Origin: Nocardia carnea
GTDB taxonomy: Bacteria; Actinomycetota; Actinomycetes; Mycobacteriales; Mycobacteriaceae
DNA: 47,414 bases
NCBI RefSeq assembly: GCF_029868325.1
Contig: NZ_JARWNW010000196.1
Coordinates: forward strand, 1 to 47,414
Reading direction: 5' to 3'
Part shown: positions 15,289 to 23,308 of the stretch, piece by piece
How the letters are laid out: every line of letters begins with the position of its first letter
How positions within the stretch are numbered: the stretch's first letter is position 1
Program-made: the position numbers and the translations under genes
Notes under the pieces: model-generated
The model's input: the letters and a program-made list of their open reading frames with translations, nothing else
What the model was told of the DNA's origin: nothing
Database searches by the model: none

Positions 15289-16214
15289 GCGATCACCCAT
15301 TCGAAGGCGCGGGCTTCCGAGCGTGCGCCCTGGGCGGTTTTGGAACGGTTGGGTTCGCCGAGTTCGGCGAGCATCCGTTCACTGATATCCACCATCCGCG
15401 CGAGGGTGTCCGGGGTGAGCCAGTCCGGGCGGGTGGCGAACAGGATGTCCTCGCTGGCGGTGTTACCGCTGGCGCCGGGCGCGAACGGGCAGCCGCCGAG
15501 ACCGCCCAGGCAGCCGTCGACCATACCGGCGCCCGCATCGATGGCCGCCAGCGTATTGGCCACCCCCAGCCCCCAGGTGTCGTGGCCGTGGAAGACGATC
15601 CGGCGGTCCGGGGTGCTGCTGCCGACCGCCTTGATGAGCTGGGAGACCTGCGCGGGTACGGCTTGGCCGAGGGTATCGCAGATGACGATATCGGCGGCGC
15701 CGTCGGTGCGCGGGTCGGCCGCGATACCGAGGACGCGCTCCGGATCGACCATGCCTTCGATCGGGCAGGTGAACGAGGTCGCGATACAGAGCTGGATGGC
15801 GCCGCCGCAATCCCGGGCGAGCTCCACGGCCCGCGGCATGGCGGCCACACTGTCCTCGGTACTGCGCCCGATATTGGCCTGATTGTGCGAATCCGAGGCG
15901 GAAAAACAGTATTGGAAGTTCCGCGCTCCCGCGGCAGCGGCCTTCTCGATATGCCGGGGCGTGGCCACCCACACCCAGCATTTCTCGAGTTCCGCCGGCG
16001 TCAGCTCGGCGATGACCTCGAGCGTATTGGCCAGCGGCGGTACGAGGTCCGGGCGTGCCATGGAGCCGATTTCGAGTTCCGGGACACCCAAGGCGAGCAG
16101 TTCGCGGGCGATCTCCACTTTGCGCTCGGTCGGCAGCATCTTTCCGGTGAGCTGCAAACCGTCGCGCAGCGTGACATCGCGCAATCGCGCGGCCGGTGTG
16201 TAGGTGAAGGTCAT
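15285..16214 (-). CDS. HMG-CoA-lyase-like acyl-CoA lyase
   Basis: A DRE-TIM metallolyase of the HMGL-like family, which cleaves tertiary 3-hydroxyacyl-CoAs such as HMG-CoA to acetyl-CoA and an oxo acid. Visible are RDVTLRDGLQ at the N-terminus (metal and catalytic Arg/Asp), EIGSMARPDLVPPLANT, SFTCPIEGMVDPERV, VFHGHDTWGLGVANT (metal His pair) and the signature Cys loop GGLGGCPFAPGASGN. The 309-aa length is normal. The SMARPDL segment differs from SFVSPKWVP of authentic HMG-CoA lyases, so a related substrate such as a citramalyl-CoA-like compound is possible. It overlaps the CoA-transferase as ATGA (16211-16214) and the downstream dehydrogenase as GTGA, a tightly coupled unit. Confidence 0.85.
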   Translation of the reverse strand: MTFTYTPAARLRDVTLRDGLQLTGKMLPTERKVEIARELLALGVPELEIGSMARPDLVPPLANTLEVIAELTPAELEKCWVWVATPRHIEKAAAAGARNFQYCFSASDSHNQANIGRSTEDSVAAMPRAVELARDCGGAIQLCIATSFTCPIEGMVDPERVLGIAADPRTDGAADIVICDTLGQAVPAQVSQLIKAVGSSTPDRRIVFHGHDTWGLGVANTLAAIDAGAGMVDGCLGGLGGCPFAPGASGNTASEDILFATRPDWLTPDTLARMVDISERMLAELGEPNRSKTAQGARSEARAFEWVIA

Positions 16215-17452
16215 ACCGCAACCCCTGTTTCGGCCGTGCCTGTGACGGCATCGATTTCGTCGTCGGTGAGGCGCAGCACCGAGGCGAGTACCTCGCGCGT
16301 GTGTTCGCCCAGGTCGGGTCCGATTGTACGGATCGGCAGCGACTCGCCCCCGATCACCGGGACGATGCCCGGGAACCCGACGGTGGCCGGTTCGGCGGCA
16401 CCGGTGTCGACCGGGAACTGCTGGATCATGTTCCGGGCGGCGTACTGCTCGTCGGCGCAGATATCGGCGGCGGTGTAGATCGGCCCGGACGGGACCCCGG
16501 CCTCGTCCAGGATTTTCACGGCTTCTTCGCGGGTGTGCCGTACGGTCCAGTCGGAGATCGCCGCATCGAGTTCTTCGCGGCGGCGCCAGCGGCCGGCGTT
16601 ATCGCGTAGATCCGGGTCGGCGGCGAGATCGGGGCGTTCGATGATCTCCATATAGCGCTGGAAGATTCCGTCACCGTTCCCGGCGATGATGATGCTGTAG
16701 CCGTCGCTACAGGGGTAGGCGTTCGACGGGGCGATACCTTCCATCCGGCCGCCCACCCGCTGCCGCTCGACCCCGTAGGCGAGGTAGTCGGGAACCAGCG
16801 ATTCCATCACCGACAGGATCGATTCGTTGAGCGCCACATCGATGATGCGTTCCGGCAGCGGTATCGGCGACGTGCTGCGGGCCCGCTGGAACAGCGCCAT
16901 CACCGTGCCGAAGGCGGCATAGATACCGGCGATGGAATCACCGATGGAGACCCCGGTGCGTACCGGCGGCCGGTCGGGATCGCCGACCAGTTCGCGCAGC
17001 CCGCCGACCGCTTCGGCCACGGCGGCGAATCCGGGGCGCGCGGATTGCGGGCCGGTCTGGCCGTACGCGGAGATCCGGGTGAGCACCAGATCGGGGTTCA
17101 CCTGCTGCAGCTCCTCGGGGCCGAGCCCCCATTTCTCCAGCGTCCCGGGCCGGAAGTTCTCCAGCAGCACATCGCATTCGCGGACCAGGTCCAGAACGAG
17201 CGCCCGGCCCGCTTCGGTCTTCAGGTCCAGCACGATGGATTTCTTGTTCCGGTTGATCGTGCGGTACAGCATGGAGGTATCACCGTCGTACAGCCGCCAC
17301 CGGCGCAGTTCGTCACCGGTGACCGGCCGTTCGACCTTGATCACCTCGGCGCCGAAATCGGCGAGCATCCGGCCGGCGGTCGGTGCGGCGATGTAGTTGC
17401 CCAGTTCGAGGACGCGGATACCGGCCAGCGGGCGAACAGCCTCGTTGCTCAT
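16211..17452 (-). CDS. CaiB/BaiF class III CoA-transferase
   Basis: A 413-aa formyl-CoA-transferase-like enzyme that moves CoA from a donor to a carboxylic acid. Family features: GIRVLELGNYIAAPTAGRMLADFGAEVIKVE at the N-terminus in pieces, NRNKKSIVLDLKTEAGR, the catalytic Asp region LVRECDVLLENFRPGTLEKWG, VLTRISAYGQTGP and the C-terminal LGEHTREVL. It lies directly in front of the lyase, with an ATGA overlap. That implies the acid is activated here and then cleaved. Human SUGCT, of the same class, transfers CoA to glutarate and HMG, which makes an HMG-like acid a reasonable candidate. The donor and substrate are unproven. Confidence 0.87.
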   Translation of the reverse strand: MSNEAVRPLAGIRVLELGNYIAAPTAGRMLADFGAEVIKVERPVTGDELRRWRLYDGDTSMLYRTINRNKKSIVLDLKTEAGRALVLDLVRECDVLLENFRPGTLEKWGLGPEELQQVNPDLVLTRISAYGQTGPQSARPGFAAVAEAVGGLRELVGDPDRPPVRTGVSIGDSIAGIYAAFGTVMALFQRARSTSPIPLPERIIDVALNESILSVMESLVPDYLAYGVERQRVGGRMEGIAPSNAYPCSDGYSIIIAGNGDGIFQRYMEIIERPDLAADPDLRDNAGRWRRREELDAAISDWTVRHTREEAVKILDEAGVPSGPIYTAADICADEQYAARNMIQQFPVDTGAAEPATVGFPGIVPVIGGESLPIRTIGPDLGEHTREVLASVLRLTDDEIDAVTGTAETGVAV

Positions 17453-17471
17453 ATCTTCCTATCGTTGCGGG

Positions 17472-18851
17472 TCAGAGAACCAGGCTCAGCGGCATGATGA
17501 GCAGGATCGCCACCACCGAGGCGATCGAGACGCCGACCGAGCAGGATTTCAGGGTGCCGCGGGTGGTCTGGCCCATCAGGGACTGCAGCAGCCAGAAGGT
17601 GTTGCTGGTGACGTGCACGGCGAACAGCGACCCGGCACCGGCGGCCAGCGCGATCAGCACCGGATCGATACCGAGGGCGGGCGCGACCGGGGCGAGGATA
17701 CCCGCGGCGGTGATCGCCGAGATCGTCACCGAGCCGACCGCGATATGCAGGACGGCGGCGATCACCCACACCATCAGCAGCGGTGCGGCCGTGCTCGCGG
17801 TGAAATATTCGCCGAGGATATCGCCGAGCCCGATGGCGGAGATGGTGGCCGCCAGCGAACCGCCGACACCGGTGAGGATGAGGATCTGGCCGCTTTCGCG
17901 GAACCCGGTGGCGATGGACTGCTGGACGCGTTCGGCACCGATGGCGCGCCGTCCGACGAGGCTGGTACCGACCAGGCCGATCAGCAGGGCGACGACCGGG
18001 GTCGACAGGAATTCGATCACCGGGATGTGCACTTCGGCGACATCGAGGATCGCGCCGACGGCGATGAGGACCAGCGCGGTGCACAGCGGCGCGAACAGCA
18101 GCGGCAGGGGAGTCTCGGTGCGGGTTTCGGCCGCGGTCCTGGTGGCCACTGCGCCCGGCGCGGATTCGAGCTCGGGGTTGCCGCCGGAGACCGGCTCCAC
18201 GGCACTCTGCTGTTCGTCGCGCTCCTCGTCCCACCAGCCGCGGTCGAACAGGAAACACATCACCGCCACCGCGATCGCCACGGTCGGGATCACCAGAACG
18301 AGCCCGAAGAGCAGCATTTTGCCCAGCGGTACACCCAGCAGGCCGGCCAGTGCCAGCGCTCCGACGCCCGGCACCGTCAGCACGATGCCGCATTCCCCGC
18401 CGATGGCCAGGGCGGTCGCCATCTTGGCGGTGCCCTTCTTCTCGATCTTGGCGGCGGTGCTGCGGGCCAGCGGGGCCGAGATCACCATGAGCACGTCGAG
18501 GTAGATCGACTGCAGGAAGGTCGCAAGGGTCAGCGACATCGCGTACGGCATCCGGTCGGCGCCGAGCAGCCGCACCAGCGCCCCGACCAGGCGCTGGATC
18601 GCGCCCGTTTCCTGCAGCATCGCGCCCATCAGCACACCGAAGGCGATCAGCAGGCCGACCTCGGCCATGATGTCGCCGAAGCCGGTGCTGATGGTGTCCA
18701 CGGTTTTCGTGACGCCCAGCCCGGAGGTGAGACCCAGATAGGCCGCGCCGATCACCAGCGATACCGCGGGATTGATTGTGAACCGGGTGATCAGCACGAC
18801 GACGGCGAGGATCGCCGCCGCGGTGTTGAGCATCGTTGCAAGGTCTGACAT
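17472..18851 (-). CDS. GntP-family permease
   Basis: An integral membrane symporter of the gluconate:H+ symporter (GntP) family, 459 aa, with about 12-14 hydrophobic helices. Typical text is FGDIMAEVGLLIAFGVLMGAML, ALAIGGECGIVLTVPG and GVGGSLAATISAIGLG near the second re-entrant region, and GSVTISAITAAGIL. A hydrophilic loop near residues 220-270 separates the halves. GntP members import gluconate and other hydroxy- or dicarboxylates. The start at 18851 (MSDLATML) has GGGAAAG just upstream; an ATG at 18863 is possible. It is the first gene of operon A and likely imports the acid processed by the downstream CoA-transferase and lyase. Confidence 0.85.
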   Translation of the reverse strand: MSDLATMLNTAAAILAVVVLITRFTINPAVSLVIGAAYLGLTSGLGVTKTVDTISTGFGDIMAEVGLLIAFGVLMGAMLQETGAIQRLVGALVRLLGADRMPYAMSLTLATFLQSIYLDVLMVISAPLARSTAAKIEKKGTAKMATALAIGGECGIVLTVPGVGALALAGLLGVPLGKMLLFGLVLVIPTVAIAVAVMCFLFDRGWWDEERDEQQSAVEPVSGGNPELESAPGAVATRTAAETRTETPLPLLFAPLCTALVLIAVGAILDVAEVHIPVIEFLSTPVVALLIGLVGTSLVGRRAIGAERVQQSIATGFRESGQILILTGVGGSLAATISAIGLGDILGEYFTASTAAPLLMVWVIAAVLHIAVGSVTISAITAAGILAPVAPALGIDPVLIALAAGAGSLFAVHVTSNTFWLLQSLMGQTTRGTLKSCSVGVSIASVVAILLIMPLSLVL

Positions 18852-18936
18852 GTGCTTTCCCATCGAGTCGCACTCGGGTGAGCGCTGTTCCCACGCCGCA
18901 CGCGGGGCCCATTCGCCGTGACTCAGGCCACAGCAG

Positions 18937-18951
18937 GCTCATATTATGAGC
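18937..18951. promoter_or_regulatory. 15-bp perfect palindrome over the operon A promoter
   Basis: GCTCATATTATGAGC is a perfect inverted repeat about a central T. On the minus strand a CATAAT -10-like hexamer lies inside it and TTGCTT stands 18 nt upstream. Binding would block operon A. IclR (13434) or GntR (22559) are candidate binders. Confidence 0.55.
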
Positions 18952-18979
18952 AGAGACCCACAATATAAGCAAGATGTGC

Positions 18980-19408
18980 TCAGTCGGGTGTGGGTCGATA
19001 GATCGGACCGCGCTCGCGGACCTGCGTCAGGATTCCGGTTTCGGTGTACTCGGGTTGCGGTTCGCCCAGTTGCGGTTCGCCGATCTGTCCCCGGTACTTC
19101 AACCGGGTACGCACCCGCGGGCTCATCAAATAGGCGCCGGCGAGGACGAATGTCAGCTTCTGGAATTCCGCGGGTTCGTCGGCCATGAGGCGTTCGCAGA
19201 AGTCCCTGGGCTCCTGATCACGGGCCCGGCCCAGCAGTTCGCGGAACGGGGGCACCAGATCCGGCCGAAGCGCGAGTACCCGATCGAGGAACTCCGCCGA
19301 TACGCCTGCCTGGTCCGCGGACAGTTCACCGTCCTGCGGCGGGATGAGCTCCTCGCCGAGCAGGTAGGCGGTCTCGCGTTCGTCGTCGGTGAGTTGCGCC
19401 GCGGTCAT
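18980..19408 (-). CDS. Gluconate 2-dehydrogenase subunit 3-like small subunit
   Basis: A 142-aa, mostly helical soluble protein (TDDERETAYLLGEELIPPQD, then FLDRVLALRPDLVPPFRELL, then FVLAGAYLMSPRVRTRL). It resembles the small subunit that accompanies GMC-type membrane dehydrogenases. Known members often carry a TAT signal; none is seen here, so it is probably cytoplasmic or rides with its partner. The ATG overlaps the GMC gene stop as ATGA (19405-19408), strong evidence that it is the GMC partner. It is the last gene of operon B. Its stop is 128 bases from the GntP start, and the operon A promoter sits between them. Confidence 0.65.
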   Translation of the reverse strand: MTAAQLTDDERETAYLLGEELIPPQDGELSADQAGVSAEFLDRVLALRPDLVPPFRELLGRARDQEPRDFCERLMADEPAEFQKLTFVLAGAYLMSPRVRTRLKYRGQIGEPQLGEPQPEYTETGILTQVRERGPIYRPTPD

Positions 19409-21015
19409 CGGATCCGGCCCTTCGTTTCGATCAGGTGTTTGCTGCCCCAGAGCGCAAGCGCCGCTTGGGTTGCCGCCGGATTCACACCGCCACTGGTCAC
19501 CCAGGTACTCGAATCGAACACGAACAGGTTGTCGATATCGTGGGAGCGGCCATAGCGATCGGTGACCGAGGTCCGTGGATCGGAACCCATCCGGGCCGTG
19601 CCCATCAGATGCCAGCCGCTCTCTTTGACCATCGGTCCGACGATGGTCTCCACCGCGCCCGCGGCCTCGAAGGATTCGACTGCCTTGCGGGTATGCCAGT
19701 CCAGCATGGCGCGGGAGTTCTCGTCGGTGCGGTAGGTGACCTTCGGGGCCGGCAGGCCACTGGGGTCGGTCAGGGTGCCCGACAGCGTCACCCGGTTCTC
19801 CGCGACCGGAAGATCCTCGGCGACGATACTCCACATCGGTGTGTGCCCGAGCCGGCTGCGCAGGGTCCGGTGGAAATCGGCGAACCACATCGGGGCATCG
19901 GACTGCGCCCACGGATAGGACCGGGTGATCCCGAGCGGGCCACCGGTCGGTTGCAGACCCCATTTCGCTCCGCGCACGAAACCACGTGATTCGTCGGTCT
20001 CGTAGAACTGCATACTGTGGATCTGCTGCCCCCATGACCCGGCGGTGGTGCCGAGGTCCTGGTCGAAGACGCCCGCCACCGCGCCGAACGGATGCATCAT
20101 GAGGTGGGTTCCCACCAGACCGGAGGAATTGGCCAGCCCGTCGGGGTGTTCGGCCGTCGCCGACATCAGCAGCAGCCGTGGCGTGCCGAGGCCGTTCGCG
20201 CACAGCACGACCGCGTGCGCGTAAACCGCGTCCGTCCGGCCTTCCCGGTCGATGTACTCGACGCCCGCCGCGCGACCGCTCTCGACGAGGATCCGGCTCG
20301 CCCGTGCCCCGGTGACCAACCTTGCGCCACGGCTGCGTGCCGCCGGCCAATGGGTGATATCGGTCGATGCCTTGGCGCCCTCCGGGCATCCGGACATACA
20401 GGTCCCGTGCTGCCGGCACGGTTTGAGATCGCGGTACACGCGCGTGGAGATCGCATTCGACCCCGGCCACCAGTGCCAGCCGAGCTCGTTGAGCGTATTC
20501 GCCATCAGCCGTCCCGCGGCCCGGATCGGCACCGGTGGATTGGGCGGGCCTTCGCCGGCCGGGTAGGCGGGATTTCCGGCCAGCCCGGACACACCCATCT
20601 GTCGTTCGGCCTCGACATAGAAGGGTTCGAGGTCTTCGTAACTCAGGGGCCAATCGTCGGCAACCCCGTCGAGCGAGCGGACCCGGAAATCGCTGGGTGT
20701 CATCCGATGCCACTTCGCGGAATACAACACCGTGCCACCGCCGACGCCATTCCACATCAGCGGGCTGATATCGGAATCGCTGTCGTCCACCGGATAGTCG
20801 GCCGCACTCCTGCGCTGGTTCGGGTTACGACCCCAGTGCAGGTCGGCAGTGACTTCGTAATCGTCGAAATCCGCGCGGGCGTTGGCGTAGTCGGGCCAAT
20901 CGCCCTGCTCCAGGCAGACGACGGACATACCCGCCTTGCTGAGTTCGGCCGCGGTGATACCGCCGGAGAGCCCGGCGCCGACAATGATCACATCGACCGG
21001 ATCGGATCGTTTCAT
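19405..21015 (-). CDS. GMC-family FAD oxidoreductase (alcohol/polyol dehydrogenase)
   Basis: A 536-aa FAD enzyme of the glucose-methanol-choline superfamily, closest to the large subunits of gluconate/sorbitol-type dehydrogenases. Shown by VDVIIVGAGLSGGITAAEL (FAD loop, about residues 7-25), MWNGVGGGTVLYSAKWHR, a Cys-rich CRQHGTCMSGCPEGAK typical of that branch, the active-site His region SGWHLMGTARMG and the C-terminal SGGVNPAATQAALA. It probably oxidises a primary or secondary alcohol and passes electrons to a membrane acceptor. There is no signal peptide. It lies between the aldehyde dehydrogenase and the small subunit in operon B; alcohol to aldehyde to acid is the natural reading. The start at 21015 has AGGGCAA in front. 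Confidence 0.85.
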   Translation of the reverse strand: MKRSDPVDVIIVGAGLSGGITAAELSKAGMSVVCLEQGDWPDYANARADFDDYEVTADLHWGRNPNQRRSAADYPVDDSDSDISPLMWNGVGGGTVLYSAKWHRMTPSDFRVRSLDGVADDWPLSYEDLEPFYVEAERQMGVSGLAGNPAYPAGEGPPNPPVPIRAAGRLMANTLNELGWHWWPGSNAISTRVYRDLKPCRQHGTCMSGCPEGAKASTDITHWPAARSRGARLVTGARASRILVESGRAAGVEYIDREGRTDAVYAHAVVLCANGLGTPRLLLMSATAEHPDGLANSSGLVGTHLMMHPFGAVAGVFDQDLGTTAGSWGQQIHSMQFYETDESRGFVRGAKWGLQPTGGPLGITRSYPWAQSDAPMWFADFHRTLRSRLGHTPMWSIVAEDLPVAENRVTLSGTLTDPSGLPAPKVTYRTDENSRAMLDWHTRKAVESFEAAGAVETIVGPMVKESGWHLMGTARMGSDPRTSVTDRYGRSHDIDNLFVFDSSTWVTSGGVNPAATQAALALWGSKHLIETKGRIR

Positions 21016-21050
21016 TTGCCCTGGTTCACTTTCGATTCCTTCCGGCGCGG

Positions 21051-22562
21051 CTACCGCGCCCAGGTGACGACCTTTTCGACCGACATCTCCCGAATGGCGG
21101 AGGCGGGCCCTTCCTTGCCGTACCCGCTGCCCTTCACGCCGCCGTACGGCATGTTGTCGGCGCGGAAGTTGGAGCATTCGTTGATGTGCACACCGCCGGT
21201 TTCGAGTGCCGCCGCCACCCGGGTCGCTGTATCGATGGATGAGGTGAAAACTCCGGCCATGAGACCGAATTCGAGGCTGTTGGCGGCCGCGACGGCATCG
21301 TCGAGCGAATCGACGGGATAGACGGCGACCACCGGGCCGAAGGCTTCGTGCCGGCTGATCTCCGCGTCGTCGGCGGGGGCATAGAGCACGGTCGGCAGCA
21401 CCGTCCGGTCGCGGACACCGCCGGTGAGCAGCGTCGCGCCGCCGGTGACCGCATCCTCGATCATCGCCGCCAGCCGCTCGGCGGCCTGCGCGGAGATCAC
21501 CCGGCCGAGTTCGGTAGCCGGGTCGTACGGATCGCCGATCCGCAACCCCGCCGCGTACTCCGCCATGGCCTCGGCCAAACCGGCGGCTATCGAACTCTCG
21601 GCGAATACGCGCTGCACCGAAATGCACGACTGTCCGGACGATGCCATCGCCCCGTGGGCGCAGCGCCGCGCCGCGAGGTCGAGATCGGCGTCGGCGGCCA
21701 CAATCGTCGCGGCATTCGAACCCAGTTCCAGGACTGTGCGTTTCAGTTGCGCCCCTGCCGTTGCCGCGATCGCGGCGCCCACCGCGGTGCTGCCCGTGAA
21801 CGAGACGAGCCGGACCGCGGGATGCTCCACCAGGGCTTTCCCCACCAGAGCATCGCCGCTGAGTACGCTGATCGCGCCGGCCGGCCAACCGGCCGCGACG
21901 GCATAACCGGCCAGTGCGACCGTGGCCAGCGGAGTCCGATCGCTGGGTTTGATCAGCACGGGGCAGCCTGCACCGATGGCCGCGGACACCTTGTGTACAG
22001 CCAGCAGCAGGGGAAAGTTGAAGCCACAGATCGCGGCGACGACGCCCACCGGTTCCCAGACGGTATGGGCGTACCGGCCGCGCCCGGATGGTACGGCATC
22101 GACCGGTATCTCCCGGCCGGTGAGCCCGGCGGCGGCGTGGGCGGCGGCGCGGAGCGTGGCAACAGCCCGGTCGACCTCACCGAGCGAATCCCGCAGAGCC
22201 TTACCCACTTCGCGGGTGAGCACCCGGGCGAGGACGTCGCGGTCCCGGGCGATCGCGGTCGCCATGGTCTCCAGGATTCGGGCGCGGCCGGACCGGTCCC
22301 ATTCCGCGCAGCGCGCCCGTGCGGCATGCGCGGCCACCGCGGCTTCGGCGACCAGGCCCGGATCGGCCACCGCACAGCGGAAACGGTCGTGCTCGTAGGC
22401 CGGCGAGACGATCTCGGTGGTTTCGCCTACCCAGCGGGGGGACCCGGCGACAACCAGCGGGACCGCTGCGCTTTCCGCACCGGGTACGAAATGCCGCGGA
22501 TCCAACGGGTTCTCCGGGCGGGCGTCGGAGCGCTCCGCTGCTGTTTCGGCGCCGGTGGTCAC
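21051..22562 (-). CDS. Aldehyde dehydrogenase
   Basis: A 503-aa NAD(P)-dependent aldehyde dehydrogenase. It has VVAAICGFNFPLLLAVHKVSAA (cofactor/Asn region), FTGSTAVGAA, the catalytic Glu in LELGSNAATIV and Cys in SGQSCISVQRVF, and the C-terminal YGGVKGSGYGKEGP. SGQSCISVQR and LGSNAA place it near lactaldehyde/glyceraldehyde-3-phosphate-type (GapN-like) non-phosphorylating enzymes. The true start is the GTG at 22562, with GAGGAG 5 nt upstream and a GTGA overlap with the GntR stop; the longer upstream frame is antisense to nothing useful and is rejected. It acts after the GMC enzyme. Confidence 0.88.
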   Translation of the reverse strand: MTTGAETAAERSDARPENPLDPRHFVPGAESAAVPLVVAGSPRWVGETTEIVSPAYEHDRFRCAVADPGLVAEAAVAAHAARARCAEWDRSGRARILETMATAIARDRDVLARVLTREVGKALRDSLGEVDRAVATLRAAAHAAAGLTGREIPVDAVPSGRGRYAHTVWEPVGVVAAICGFNFPLLLAVHKVSAAIGAGCPVLIKPSDRTPLATVALAGYAVAAGWPAGAISVLSGDALVGKALVEHPAVRLVSFTGSTAVGAAIAATAGAQLKRTVLELGSNAATIVAADADLDLAARRCAHGAMASSGQSCISVQRVFAESSIAAGLAEAMAEYAAGLRIGDPYDPATELGRVISAQAAERLAAMIEDAVTGGATLLTGGVRDRTVLPTVLYAPADDAEISRHEAFGPVVAVYPVDSLDDAVAAANSLEFGLMAGVFTSSIDTATRVAAALETGGVHINECSNFRADNMPYGGVKGSGYGKEGPASAIREMSVEKVVTWAR

Positions 22563-23278
22563 AGTAACTCCTCGTTGGTATTCGCATATCCCGCCGGTCG
22601 GCCGGTCGGCGTGGCCCGGTCTTGGCCGGCCAGGCGATTCAGCAGGACAGAGCGGGCAGCGAGAATATGCGCGTGCTGGACCCCGGCCGCCCAATCCGGG
22701 TCGCCGGCATTCAGCGCGTCGACCAGCAGATGATGTTCCTGCAGCGTTTTCTCCATTTCGGTGCGGGTGTACAGGAAGAAGATCCGGTGCATCAGCGGGA
22801 CGTGGGTGACGCCCGTCAGCGCCGCCACCAGTCGCGGACTTCCGGACGCCTCGAAGACGAGATTGTGGAATCGCAGATTCAGCTCACCCAGCAGGTGCAG
22901 ATCAGGATCGTCGCCGGCGCCGATACGGGTCATCTCCGCCGCCAGATCGGCGAGCGCCGCGATCGGAACATGCTCGGAGCGCATCGCCGCGCGGCGGGCC
23001 GCGAACGATTCGAGCACCGCGCGCAGCTGGTAGATCTCGTCGATTTCCTCTCGCGACCACAGTGGCACCTCGAACCCGCCGGCCGGCCGGGCGTCGAGAA
23101 TTCCTTCCCCGCTGAGCAGCTGGAAGGCCTGGCGCACCGGGGTCCGGCTCATACCGAGGCGCGCGGCGACATCGACCTCACGGAGCCGTTCGCCCGGCTC
23201 GATCTCACCGTTCAACACCCAGCGCCGGATTTCCTCGGCCGCGTTACGGGTCAGTTCACTTGCTCGCGATGTGGGCAT
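22559..23278 (-). CDS. GntR-family regulator, FCD subfamily
   Basis: A 239-aa transcription factor with a winged helix at about residues 8-75 (RRWVLNGEIEPGERLREVDV, SRTPVRQAFQLLSGEGILD) and a C-terminal all-helical FCD ligand domain (about 85-215; IYQLRAVLESFAARRAAMR, EHHLLVDAL). FCD GntR proteins respond to carboxylic or sugar acids. It is inside operon B between the importer and the aldehyde dehydrogenase, so it likely auto-regulates the operon. Candidate operators are the ATACTGTAT palindrome over the operon B -10 and ATGTATACAT at 24867-24876. Three bases in GTGA couple it to the aldehyde dehydrogenase. Confidence 0.87.
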   Translation of the reverse strand: MPTSRASELTRNAAEEIRRWVLNGEIEPGERLREVDVAARLGMSRTPVRQAFQLLSGEGILDARPAGGFEVPLWSREEIDEIYQLRAVLESFAARRAAMRSEHVPIAALADLAAEMTRIGAGDDPDLHLLGELNLRFHNLVFEASGSPRLVAALTGVTHVPLMHRIFFLYTRTEMEKTLQEHHLLVDALNAGDPDWAAGVQHAHILAARSVLLNRLAGQDRATPTGRPAGYANTNEELL

Positions 23279-23308
23279 TCTTGTCCTTGCTGATGAGGTA
23301 CGGGCCGG

